NCBI RefSeq assembly: GCF_013364235.1
Contig: NZ_CP054919.1
Coordinates: 5,775,155 to 5,839,154, forward strand
DNA length: 64,000 nucleotides
Source: Kitasatospora sp. NA04385
GTDB taxonomy: Bacteria; Actinomycetota; Actinomycetes; Streptomycetales; Streptomycetaceae
Direction of reading: 5' to 3'
The first letter of the stretch is position 1. Each line of letters begins with the position of its first letter. Shown here piece by piece: positions 15,067 through 22,848 of the stretch. The notes beneath the pieces were generated by a model, which did no database searches, was not told the DNA's origin, and saw only the letters and a list, made by a program, of their open reading frames with translations. Made by a program: the position numbers and the translations under genes.

Positions 15067-17298
15067 TCACGCGACGTCCACGCCGTGGTCGCGGGCCAGG
15101 CCGGCCAGGCCGTCGGCCCAGCCCTGGCCGACCGCGCGGAGCTTCCAGCCGTCGGCCGGGTGGCGGTACACCTCGGCGACCAGCATCGCGGAGACCGCCG
15201 GGTCGGCCGGCGGGCGGAACACCCAGCGACCGGTGCCGGAGGCGAGTTCGACCGCCGGGTCGACCAGGTCCGCGCAGGTGCCGTCGCCGTCCGCGTCCAG
15301 GTTCACCGAGATCGCCACCCGCCGCACCGCGTCCGGGAGCCGGCCGGTCAGCACGGTCGCGCTGCGGTCGTCGGGCCGCAGCGCCACGGCGCCGCCCTCC
15401 GCGACGGGCTGGTGGTAGAAGACGAAGTCCTCGTCCCGCCGGACCTTCCCGTCCGCGTCGAGCAGCAGCAGCGTCAGGTCGGCCGCCGCCCCGCCGGCCC
15501 GGAACCGGACGCGCACCTCGCCGTCGGGCAGCACCAGGTTCTGACCCGGCGCCAACTCCGTCGCGGGGACGGCGGGGGCGGCGGGGACGGCGGGGAGGGT
15601 CGGGGTGGCGGGGGTGGTCGGAGCGGCCGGGGCGCTCCGCTGGGCCGGGACCACCGCCGGGGCCGCCGGGGCCGCCGGGCCGAGCCGTCCCGGCAGGCCC
15701 TGCTCGCGGAGCAGCTCCAGCAGCATCGGGCCGTCCACCAGGGTGAGCGGCTTGTTCTCGACGTGCCGCCGGGAGCTGGGGCCGAAGCCCGCCGTGGTCA
15801 CCAGGATGCCGCGGTTGGCGCCCTGGTGGCGCATGGTCGACTCCAGGTCGCGGACGGCGCTCGGCGGGACGGTCTTCCGGTAGCGCTTGGCCTGGATGAC
15901 GATCTTCCCGCCGGTGATCGGGTCCGGGTCCTCGGCCAGCACGTCCACGCCCTCGTCGCCGCTGCGCGCGGTGGTGCTGGTGCGCAGGCCCCGGCGGCGG
16001 AACAACTCGGCGATCAGCTCCTCGAACTCCAGCGGGTCCATCTCGAACAGGTCGGGGTCCGCGCCGTCCGGGCCGTCCGGGCCGTCCGCGCCGTCCGGGC
16101 CGTTCGCGCCTTCTGCGCCGTCCGGGTCCTGCACGCCGGGGGCCGGGGCGGCGGCCGGGACTTCGGCGACGGTGTCGGCCCGCTCCGGCCGGGCGGCGAT
16201 CCGCCCGCCGAGGGCCTCGACGAAGCAGTCCAGCGGGGCCACCCGGTCCAGCGCGAGCGCCTCGAAGACGGCGCGGTCGGCCTCGACGGCGAGCAGGCAG
16301 CGCTCGCCCTCCCGCCCGGTCGCCGGGTCGGTGGCGACCACCACGCCGTTCAGGCCCACCGAGGCCAGCAGCCCCCCGGTATCCGCCCGGAACACCTCCG
16401 CCAGCACCCGCAGCGCGCACTGCGCCAGCATCTCGCGGTACAGCTCCCTGCGCTGGGTGGCGGGCCGGGCCACCTCGTCCTCGCGGTCGTCCGAGCGGAC
16501 GTAGCGGTACCGGCCCACCGCCGGCACCACCTCGTACGGCGGCAGCTCCCAGCGCACCACCAGGCGGCGGGCCGGGGCGTCCCAGGCGGTGTCGCCGTCG
16601 GCGGGGAAGCCGTCCGGCCAGTCCTCGCGCCAGTCGACCACCGCCTCGAAGTACTCGGCGACCGCCGCCGCCTCGCCCGCCCGCAGCCGCGCGGCCAACT
16701 GCCCGGCCTGCGCGGACTGCCCGGCCAGCAGCCGGTGCCGCTCGGCCGCCCACGCGTCGTACTGGGCGCGGTAGTCGGCGAGTTGGCGCTGCCGCTGCTG
16801 CTCGGCCGCCCAGGCGGCCTGCCAGTCGTGCTCGAAGGCGGCCCGGGCCCGCGCGGAGTGCTCCTCCCACTGCCGGCGCGCCCCCGGGTCGTACGCCAGG
16901 TGGCCCGCCGGGGGCGGCACCAGGTACCAGGCCTGGTCCGGCATCGGCACCGGCACGCCCAGCGGACCGGGATCGAACGGCGGCACCGCCGGGCGGCCCC
17001 CGGCGGCCAGCGAGAACCCGGGGCCGGCCAGCCCCGCCGCCAGCACCCCGCGCAACTCGGCCACCCGCGCGTCCAGTTCGGCGCTGCGCCGGGCGGCGTC
17101 CGACTCCCGCCCCTGCTGGTACGCCTTCAGCGCCTCGCGCTCGCCGCGCGCCGCCGTCCGCTGCGCCTCCCGCCGGGCGCGCTCGTTCTCGCGCTGCCGG
17201 GCGTCCGCCGCCCTGCGCTGCGCCTCCGCGCGGCGGTGCTGCTCGCGCTGCGCCTGAGCCAGTACCGACCACACCCCGGAAGACCGCCGCCGCGCCAC
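15067..17298 (-). CDS. Mrr-type restriction endonuclease fold fused to a TerD domain
   Basis: A protein of about 743 residues in three parts. The N-terminus (about 8-85) is a charged Ala/Arg/Glu/Gln coiled coil. A middle region of unknown fold is followed by an acidic Pro-Asp-Gly repeat. An Mrr-like nuclease domain lies at about 425-535, with the core GDEGVDVLAED followed by KIVIQAKRYRK, i.e. an Asp...Gln-x-Lys variant of the PD-(D/E)xK site, and GANRGILVTTAGFG. After a Pro/Ala linker a TerD-like domain closes the protein (about 587-743: NLVLPDGEVRVRF, SVNLDADGDGTCADLVD). The GTG at 17298 is the likeliest start; earlier starts run into the promoter of the divergent hydrolase. A membrane- or stress-linked nuclease role is speculative. 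Confidence 0.8.
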   Translation of the reverse strand: MARRRSSGVWSVLAQAQREQHRRAEAQRRAADARQRENERARREAQRTAARGEREALKAYQQGRESDAARRSAELDARVAELRGVLAAGLAGPGFSLAAGGRPAVPPFDPGPLGVPVPMPDQAWYLVPPPAGHLAYDPGARRQWEEHSARARAAFEHDWQAAWAAEQQRQRQLADYRAQYDAWAAERHRLLAGQSAQAGQLAARLRAGEAAAVAEYFEAVVDWREDWPDGFPADGDTAWDAPARRLVVRWELPPYEVVPAVGRYRYVRSDDREDEVARPATQRRELYREMLAQCALRVLAEVFRADTGGLLASVGLNGVVVATDPATGREGERCLLAVEADRAVFEALALDRVAPLDCFVEALGGRIAARPERADTVAEVPAAAPAPGVQDPDGAEGANGPDGADGPDGPDGADPDLFEMDPLEFEELIAELFRRRGLRTSTTARSGDEGVDVLAEDPDPITGGKIVIQAKRYRKTVPPSAVRDLESTMRHQGANRGILVTTAGFGPSSRRHVENKPLTLVDGPMLLELLREQGLPGRLGPAAPAAPAVVPAQRSAPAAPTTPATPTLPAVPAAPAVPATELAPGQNLVLPDGEVRVRFRAGGAAADLTLLLLDADGKVRRDEDFVFYHQPVAEGGAVALRPDDRSATVLTGRLPDAVRRVAISVNLDADGDGTCADLVDPAVELASGTGRWVFRPPADPAVSAMLVAEVYRHPADGWKLRAVGQGWADGLAGLARDHGVDVA

Positions 17299-17437
17299 GC
17301 CCGCCCCACCCACGTCCAAGACCGTTCGGAAGACGATCAGTCTTCCACGCCGACCGGTACCCGGATCAACCGCGGCCGTACCCTGGCCGGAAACCCCGGA
17401 CGCGCCCGGTTCCGGGACGCGAGACGGAAGGCCCTCG

Positions 17438-18244
17438 ATGAGCCACACGACGGTGAACGGCGCCACCCTGCACCACGACGAGTCCGGCCCGGCGGACGGC
17501 ACCCCCGTCGTCCTGCTCCACGGCCACCCGTTCGACCGGACGCTGTGGGAACCGCAGGTCCGCGCGCTCGCCGCGGCCGGGTACCGGGTGATCACCCCCG
17601 ACCTGCGCGGCTACGGGCGGAGCGAGGTGACGCCGGGCAAGGTGCTGCTCGCCGACTTCGCGGACGACACCGCGGCCCTGCTCGACCGGCTGGGCGTCGA
17701 GCGCGCGGTGGTCGGCGGCGTCTCGATGGGCGGCCAGATCGCCATGGAGTTCCACCTCCGCCACCCCGGGCGGCTGCTGGCGCTCGTCCTGTCCGACAGC
17801 TCGGCGCCCGCCGAGACCGAGGAGGGCAAGGAGGTCCGCAACCGGATGGCCGACCGGCTGCTCGCCGAGGGCATGGCGGGCTACGCGGACGAGGTGATCG
17901 ACAAGATGCTCGCCCCCTACAACGTCACCGCCCTCCCCGACACGGCCGCCCGGGTCCTGGCCATGATGCGCGCCACCGACCCGCGCGGCGCCGCCGCCGC
18001 CCTGCGCGGCCGGGCCGAGCGCCCCGACTACCGCGAGACCCTGCGCACCGTCACCGTCCCCACCCTGCTGCTGGTCGGCGCCGACGACGTCTACACCCCC
18101 GTCGCCGACTCCGAGGCGATCCGGGCCCTCGTCCCGCACGCCGACCTGACCGTCGTCCCCGACGCCGGACACCTCCCCGGCGCCGAACAGCCCGAACGCT
18201 TCAACGCCGCCCTGCTGGACTTCCTGCGCACCCGGCTCTCCTGA
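17438..18244 (+). CDS. Alpha/beta-fold hydrolase
   Basis: A 268-residue hydrolase with the HGHPFDRTLW oxyanion-region motif, the nucleophile elbow GVSMGG (Ser about residue 95), an acid in LLVGADDVYTP and the catalytic His in DAGHLPGAEQP. This places it with esterase/haloperoxidase-like enzymes; the substrate is unknown. ATG 17438 is preceded by a weak AAGG sequence. A strong terminator lies between it and the convergent msrB. Confidence 0.9.
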   Translation: MSHTTVNGATLHHDESGPADGTPVVLLHGHPFDRTLWEPQVRALAAAGYRVITPDLRGYGRSEVTPGKVLLADFADDTAALLDRLGVERAVVGGVSMGGQIAMEFHLRHPGRLLALVLSDSSAPAETEEGKEVRNRMADRLLAEGMAGYADEVIDKMLAPYNVTALPDTAARVLAMMRATDPRGAAAALRGRAERPDYRETLRTVTVPTLLLVGADDVYTPVADSEAIRALVPHADLTVVPDAGHLPGAEQPERFNAALLDFLRTRLS

Positions 18245-18269
18245 CCGCCGGCCCCTCCCGACAACCCGC

Positions 18270-18302
18270 GAGGGCCCTCCCCGGCAGGCGGGGAGGGCCC
18301 TC
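18270..18302. terminator. Bidirectional terminator between hydrolase and msrB
   Basis: GAGGGCCCTCCCC (18270-18282) and GGGGAGGGCCCTC (18290-18302) form a perfect 13-bp stem around a seven-base loop, between two convergent stop codons. Confidence 0.9.
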
Positions 18303-18317
18303 GTGCGGTCGCGGCCG

Positions 18318-18722
18318 CTACTCGGCGGGCTTCAGCGTCAGCGAGATCGAGTTGATGCAGTACCGCTGGTCGGTCGGGGTGTCGTACCCCTCGCCCTCGA
18401 AGACGTGCCCGAGGTGGCTGCCGCACTTCTTGCAGCGCACCTCGACCCGGCGCATGCCGAGACTGCTGTCCTCCAGGTACTCCACCGAGTCGCCGGCCAG
18501 CGGCGAGTAGTACGACGGCCAGCCGCAGTGCGAGTCGAACTTCGTCTCGCTGCTGAACAGCTCGGCGCCGCACGCCCGGCAGGCGTAGACGCCGACCGTC
18601 TTGGTGTCGGTGTACTCGCCGACGAACGGGCGCTCGGTGCCGGCCTCGCGGAGCACGTGGTACTCCTCCGGGGTCAGCTCGGCGCGCCACTCGGCGTCGG
18701 ACTTCTGGACCTCGTAGCTCAC
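18318..18722 (-). CDS. msrB: Peptide-methionine (R)-S-oxide reductase
   Basis: A 134-residue MsrB that repairs methionine-R-sulfoxide. Structural zinc is bound by two CxxC pairs (ACRACGAEL, RCKKCGSHLG). The catalytic Cys lies in QRYCINSISL and the substrate motif GWPSYYSPL is intact. The GTG at 18722 follows GGAGAG. It lies 27 bases past murC on the same strand and may be co-transcribed with it. Confidence 0.97.
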   Translation of the reverse strand: MSYEVQKSDAEWRAELTPEEYHVLREAGTERPFVGEYTDTKTVGVYACRACGAELFSSETKFDSHCGWPSYYSPLAGDSVEYLEDSSLGMRRVEVRCKKCGSHLGHVFEGEGYDTPTDQRYCINSISLTLKPAE

Positions 18723-18749
18723 GGCGACTCTCCAGCTCGGACGGGAACG

Positions 18750-20156
18750 TCAGACAGCAGGTGCAACGTCCGCCAGGGCGGCCAGAATTTCCGGGCCCAG
18801 GTTGGTGACGTCGCCCGCACCCATGGTCAGCACCAGGTCGCCGGGGGCGGCCAGCGCGGCCAGCAGCGCCGGGGCGGCTGCGAAGTCGTGCTCGGCCCGG
18901 ACGTCCGCCCCCGCCCGGCGGGCCGCGTCGATGATCAGCTCGGCGGTGACGCCGGGAATCGGGTCCTCGCGGGCCGGGTAGATGTCCAGCACCACCGAGC
19001 CGTCCGCCAGCGCCAGCGCCCGCCCCATCTCCTCGGCCAGCTGCTGGGTGCGCGAGAACAGGTGCGGCTGGAAGACCACCAGCACCCGGCCCGCGCCCGC
19101 GGCCTCCCGGATCGCCTCCAGGTCGGCGGCCATCTCGGTCGGGTGGTGCGCGTACGAGTCGATCACCTGCACGCCGCGCGCCTCGCCCTTGAGCTGGAGC
19201 CGCCGCCGCACCCCGGTGTACGCGCCCAGCGCCTTCGCCAGCCCCTCCGCCGGGACGCCCAGCGCGACGCCCGCGGCCAGCGCGGCGACCGCGTTGTGGG
19301 CGTAGTGCCGACCGGGCACCGAGACGGTGAAGACCAGCCGCTCGCCGCCCAGCTCGACCGTCACCTCGCTGGTCATGCCGCGCGCCGCGACCTCCAGCAC
19401 CCGCACGTCCGCGTCCTCGGCGGCGCCGACCGTCACCACGTTCAGCCCCTCCCGGCCCGCCACCCGGCGGGTCAGCTCGCGGGCGCCCTCGTGGTCGGCC
19501 GAGACCACCAGGGTGCCGCCGGGCTGGATGCGGCCGACGAAGGTCTCGAAGGACTCGTAGATCTCCTCGATCGACGCGTAGTTCGCGTGGTGGTCCAGCT
19601 CCACGTTCAGCACGATCGCCACCTCGGGCGCGTACTTGTGGAAGCTGCGGTCGCTCTCGTCCGCCTCCGCGACGAAGATCTCGCCCGCCCCGTGGTGCGC
19701 GTTCGACCCCGGCGCGTCCAGGTCGCCGCCGATCGCGTACGAGGGCTCCAGGCCCAGCTCGCCCAGGCTGACCGCCAGCATCGAGGTGGTGGTGGTCTTG
19801 CCGTGCGTGCCGGCCACGGCCAGCGCCCGGCGCCCGCCCATCAGCGCCGCCAGCGCGTCCGACCGGTGCACCACCGGGACGCCGCGCTCCCGCGCGGCCA
19901 CCAGCTCCGGGTTGTCGGCGCGGATCGCGCTGGAGACCACCACGCTGCTCGTCCCGGCGGGCAGGTGCTCCGCGGCGTGCCCGACGAACACCGTGGCGCC
20001 CAGCTCGCGCAGCGCCCGCACGGTCTCCGACTCCTTCGCGTCGGAGCCCGAGACGGTCGCGCCACGCACCGCGAGGATCTTCGCCAGGCCGGACATGCCG
20101 GCGCCGCCGATGCCGATGAAGTGCGGGGCGTGCAGGTCGTGGGCGGCGTCGTTCAA
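18750..20156 (-). CDS. murC: UDP-N-acetylmuramate--L-alanine ligase
   Basis: A 468-residue Mur ligase that adds L-Ala to UDP-MurNAc in peptidoglycan synthesis. It begins with the Rossmann motif HFIGIGGAGMSGLAK, has the ATP-binding loop GTHGKTTTTS (116-125), then IGGDLDAPGSNAHHG and the Mur-ligase YAHHPTEM segment. The start appears to be TTG at 20156, with GGAG eight bases upstream; the next Met is inside the Rossmann motif, so no ATG or GTG start fits. murC is normally in the dcw cluster, but in streptomycetes it stands apart as here. Confidence 0.95.
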   Translation of the reverse strand: MNDAAHDLHAPHFIGIGGAGMSGLAKILAVRGATVSGSDAKESETVRALRELGATVFVGHAAEHLPAGTSSVVVSSAIRADNPELVAARERGVPVVHRSDALAALMGGRRALAVAGTHGKTTTTSMLAVSLGELGLEPSYAIGGDLDAPGSNAHHGAGEIFVAEADESDRSFHKYAPEVAIVLNVELDHHANYASIEEIYESFETFVGRIQPGGTLVVSADHEGARELTRRVAGREGLNVVTVGAAEDADVRVLEVAARGMTSEVTVELGGERLVFTVSVPGRHYAHNAVAALAAGVALGVPAEGLAKALGAYTGVRRRLQLKGEARGVQVIDSYAHHPTEMAADLEAIREAAGAGRVLVVFQPHLFSRTQQLAEEMGRALALADGSVVLDIYPAREDPIPGVTAELIIDAARRAGADVRAEHDFAAAPALLAALAAPGDLVLTMGAGDVTNLGPEILAALADVAPAV

Positions 20157-20186
20157 GGCTGGCTCCGTACGGGCGTGAGGAGGGGG

Positions 20187-20229
20187 ATCGTCCCGTGCGC
20201 CGTGTAGCTACAAGGACGCACGGGACGAT
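20187..20229. other. Stable hairpin in the murC leader region
   Basis: ATCGTCCCGTGCG (20187-20199) and CGCACGGGACGAT (20217-20229) form a perfect 13-bp stem around a 17-base loop. It lies 31 bases upstream of murC and just after the stop of the upstream minus-strand gene. It could terminate that gene or be part of the murC leader; no T-run follows on either strand. Confidence 0.7.
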
Positions 20230-20251
20230 TCTGCCCTAACCGGGAGCCCGG

Positions 20252-20716
20252 TCAGGATTCGCTGGCGAACAGCTTGAGCACCGGGACGCCGACCTCGTGC
20301 CGGGCGCGGGAGGCCCAGTCCCGGTGGAAGAACTCCTCGACGAAGTGCGGCGAGGTCAGCACCAGCACCTCGTCGGCCCGGTTCTCCTCCACCACCTCGC
20401 GCAGCCGCACCAGCGGGTGCGCCCCGACCACCTCGCCGACCGCCTCCGCCCCGGCCCGCTGCAGGTGGCGCAGGCTGTGTTCGAGGGATTCGCCCGCAAG
20501 GGTGGGCGCGGCGTCCTCGCCGTCCTCGTGCTCGTGCACCGCCTTGTCCAGATGGCCGAGGGCCACGTCGTCCAGGGCGCGCAGCAACTCGTCCTGCTTG
20601 CCGCGGGGTTGCATCAGGACGACGAAGGAGACCCGCTCCTCGCCGTGGAGCGTGGTGACCAGCTCCACGTCGGCGTCGGAGAGTGCCTTCTCGATCATCA
20701 GTACGGTTTTGAACAC
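20252..20716 (-). CDS. Conserved actinobacterial stress-type protein (often misnamed indole-3-glycerol phosphate synthase)
   Basis: A 154-residue soluble protein. The N-terminal half reads FKTVLMIEKALSDADVELVT, and the C-terminal half has ENRADEVLVLTSPHFVEEFF and ASRARHEVGVPVLKLF. The alternating strands and helices suggest a Usp-like Rossmann fold. From memory, streptomycete homologues carry the name indole-3-glycerol phosphate synthase, but none of that enzyme's TIM-barrel motifs are visible, so I treat that as an annotation error. The GTG at 20716 is preceded by AAGGGA and gives the conserved MFKTVLMIEKAL start. An Asp/Glu-rich loop lies in the middle. Confidence 0.8.
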   Translation of the reverse strand: MFKTVLMIEKALSDADVELVTTLHGEERVSFVVLMQPRGKQDELLRALDDVALGHLDKAVHEHEDGEDAAPTLAGESLEHSLRHLQRAGAEAVGEVVGAHPLVRLREVVEENRADEVLVLTSPHFVEEFFHRDWASRARHEVGVPVLKLFASES

Positions 20717-20857
20717 GTGAGTCCCTTCGCTGGTGCGGGCCCCCGGGTCCGGCTCCGGCTCCCCTCCTTCATAGTGCCCGGAGGAAGGATTCCTCACGCT
20801 GCACACGCGCCACACGGATCACATGATCCACATCGATCAGGATGTGTCTCATCTGTC

Positions 20858-21643
20858 TCAGGTGAGGGCGGGCTCGCTCGGGGAGCGGTCCGGATCGGTC
20901 GGTCGCAGGTAGCGGGTGAAGAGGAAACCTTTCTCCTCGATCAATGACACCAGCCGCATCGGCCGGACGTCCGGGATTCCGGGGCCGTTCACGATCCTCG
21001 GTGAATCACCCGCCGTCACCAGGGGCGCCACCGACAGGCACAACTCGTCCAGCAGGCCGTCCGCCGCGAGCTGCCCGAGCAGGCGGGGACCGCCCTCCGA
21101 GAGCTGTCGGCGCCAACCACGCTCCGTGAGCGCGGCCACCGCCCGGGGGAGGTCCACCGAGCCCGTTCCTGCGGTGATCACATCGGCTGCGGCGGCCACC
21201 CGGGCCAGCCGGTCGGCCGGCGCGTCGACCGTGGTGACCACCACGGTCGGCACCAGCGGCTCGGTGAACAGCGGCGCCGAAAGGTCCAGCTCCAGGCTCC
21301 GCGACACCACCGCGATCACCGGCGCGGGCAGCTGGCCGGCGGCCGCCCGCCGGGCCGCGAACTCCGGCCGGGCCCGCCCCGGCCGGTACCCCTCGGCCCG
21401 CACCGTCTCGGCGCCCACCAGCACCACGTCGCACAGCGCCCGCAGCACCCCGAAGATCCGCTTGTCCGCCGTGCTGGACAGCCCCTCCGAGAGGCCGTCC
21501 AGCCGGGCCGCGCCGTCCAGCGAGGCGACCATGTTCGCCCGCAGCCACGGCCCCTCGGCGGGGTACGCGTACGCCCGGGCCAGCCACTGCGCGCTGCCGG
21601 GGGCGTCGGGGCCGTGCGGGGTGTCGCCGATCAGTTGCCTCAT
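20858..21643 (-). CDS. RibD C-terminal (pyrimidine reductase-like) protein
   Basis: A 261-residue NADPH-dependent reductase-like protein. The RibD C-terminal fold is shown by RANMVASLDGAARLDGLSEG near residue 36, VVLVGAETVRAEGYRPGRAR, and the cofactor-region motif LSEGGPRLLGQL. Related proteins reduce the ribosyl group of riboflavin precursors, but the deaminase half of RibD is missing and no riboflavin genes are near, so the substrate is uncertain. The ATG at 21643 is preferred over earlier starts that overlap the zapE promoter region. Confidence 0.85.
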   Translation of the reverse strand: MRQLIGDTPHGPDAPGSAQWLARAYAYPAEGPWLRANMVASLDGAARLDGLSEGLSSTADKRIFGVLRALCDVVLVGAETVRAEGYRPGRARPEFAARRAAAGQLPAPVIAVVSRSLELDLSAPLFTEPLVPTVVVTTVDAPADRLARVAAAADVITAGTGSVDLPRAVAALTERGWRRQLSEGGPRLLGQLAADGLLDELCLSVAPLVTAGDSPRIVNGPGIPDVRPMRLVSLIEEKGFLFTRYLRPTDPDRSPSEPALT

Positions 21644-21722
21644 GGGTCCGAGTCTGGCAGGCGCCCCGGTGCGGCACGCCCCGCGCCCGGCGGCCCGGCC
21701 CGCGCGAGTACCCTGTTGTTTC

Positions 21723-22769
21723 GTGTCTGCTGCCTCGGAGTCCGATATCCGCACCGCGATAGCCCTGGCCGACCGGCGTCCGGTGGTACCGGCCGAGCGG
21801 CTGGTGGCGGAGATGGTGCCGCCGCCGCGCTTCGCCGGAGTGAGCTTCGGCAGCTACCTGCCGGACTCCTCCCAGCCCAGCCAGTACGAGGCCGTCCAGA
21901 TCCTGGAGTCCTTCGCCGCCGGGCTGAACGGCGCCGCCGAGCCGCCCAAGCGCGGCTGGTTCCGGCGCTCGGCGCCCGCGCCCGCGGGGCCGGCCGGGAT
22001 CTACCTGGACGGCGGGTACGGCGTCGGCAAGACGCACCTGCTGGCCTCGCTCTGGCACGCCGTCCCCGGCCCGAAGGCGTTCGGCACCTTCGTCGAGCTG
22101 ACCAACCTGGTCGGCGCGCTGACCTTCCAGGGCGCGGTGCGCACGCTCAGCTCGCACCGGCTGCTGTGCATCGACGAGTTCGAGCTGGACGACCCGGGCG
22201 ACACCGTGCTGGTCTCCACCCTGCTCGGCAAGCTGGTGGAGAACGGCGTCAAGCTGTGCGCGACCTCGAACACGCTGCCGGAGAAGCTCGGCGAGGGCCG
22301 GTTCGCCGCCGCCGACTTCATGCGGGAGATCCAGGGCCTGTCCGCGCACTTCCGCCCGGTCCGGATCGACGGCCAGGACTACCGCCACCGCGGCCTGCCC
22401 GCCGCCCCGCCGCCCTACGACGACGCCGAGGTCACCGCCCGCGCGGCCCGCGCCCCGGGCGCCTCGCTGGACGACTTCGACACCCTGCTGGAGCACCTGA
22501 AGGAGGTGCACCCCAGCCGGTACGGCGCACTGCTGGACGAGGTCGGCGCGGTGTTCCTGCGCGGGGTGCGCCAGGTGGACGACCAGGCGACCGCGCTGCG
22601 GCTGGTGGTGCTGGCCGACCGGATGTACGACCGGGAGCTGCCGATCACCGCCTCGGGCGTGCCGTTCGACCGGGTGTTCACCGAGGAGATGCTGCGCGGC
22701 GGCTACCGCAAGAAGTACCTGCGGGCGGTCTCCCGGCTGGTCGCGCTGGCCCGCGACTCCGCGAAGTAG
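21723..22769 (+). CDS. zapE: Cell division ATPase ZapE (AFG1 family)
   Basis: A 348-residue AAA-like ATPase. Walker A is IYLDGGYGVGKTHLLASL, Walker B is RLLCIDEFELDDPGD, and the sensor region reads CATSNTLPEKLGEGRFAAAD. ZapE in proteobacteria destabilises FtsZ rings; its role in actinobacteria is less clear. The GTG at 21723 gives the family start; upstream there is no ribosome binding site and TACCCT lies eight bases before it, so the mRNA probably has little or no leader. Divergent from the RibD-like gene. Confidence 0.9.
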   Translation: MSAASESDIRTAIALADRRPVVPAERLVAEMVPPPRFAGVSFGSYLPDSSQPSQYEAVQILESFAAGLNGAAEPPKRGWFRRSAPAPAGPAGIYLDGGYGVGKTHLLASLWHAVPGPKAFGTFVELTNLVGALTFQGAVRTLSSHRLLCIDEFELDDPGDTVLVSTLLGKLVENGVKLCATSNTLPEKLGEGRFAAADFMREIQGLSAHFRPVRIDGQDYRHRGLPAAPPPYDDAEVTARAARAPGASLDDFDTLLEHLKEVHPSRYGALLDEVGAVFLRGVRQVDDQATALRLVVLADRMYDRELPITASGVPFDRVFTEEMLRGGYRKKYLRAVSRLVALARDSAK

Positions 22770-22795
22770 CCCCGCCCGGCGCGCTCCGGCGGGGC
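22769..22795 (+). terminator. Hairpin after zapE
   Basis: GCCCCGCC (22769-22776) pairs with GGCGGGGC (22788-22795) around 11 bases, directly after the zapE stop. Confidence 0.55.
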
Positions 22796-22818
22796 CCGGG
22801 CGCGCGGACCGCCCCCGC

Positions 22819-22841
22819 TTGTCGGTGGCCGGTCGTACGGT
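22819..22841 (+). promoter_or_regulatory. RecA-NDp/PafBC-type promoter of uvrB
   Basis: TTGTCGGTG (22819-22827), eight bases, then TACGGT (22836-22841) matches the actinobacterial LexA-independent damage promoter consensus TTGTCRGTG-N8-TANNNT at every defined position. The -10 ends seven bases before the uvrB GTG, so the transcript is probably leaderless. Confidence 0.8.
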
Positions 22842-22848
22842 GGGGGGC

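Noticed and set aside
14060..17272. A 1070-codon minus-strand frame across the GNAT and Mrr-TerD genes
   Set aside because: It is a Gly/Arg/Ala-rich shadow; the alternative frames carry clear domain motifs.
15067..17595. A longer start of the Mrr-TerD protein at 17595
   Set aside because: It would overlap the divergent hydrolase gene and adds 99 residues without family-like sequence; GTG 17298 fits better.
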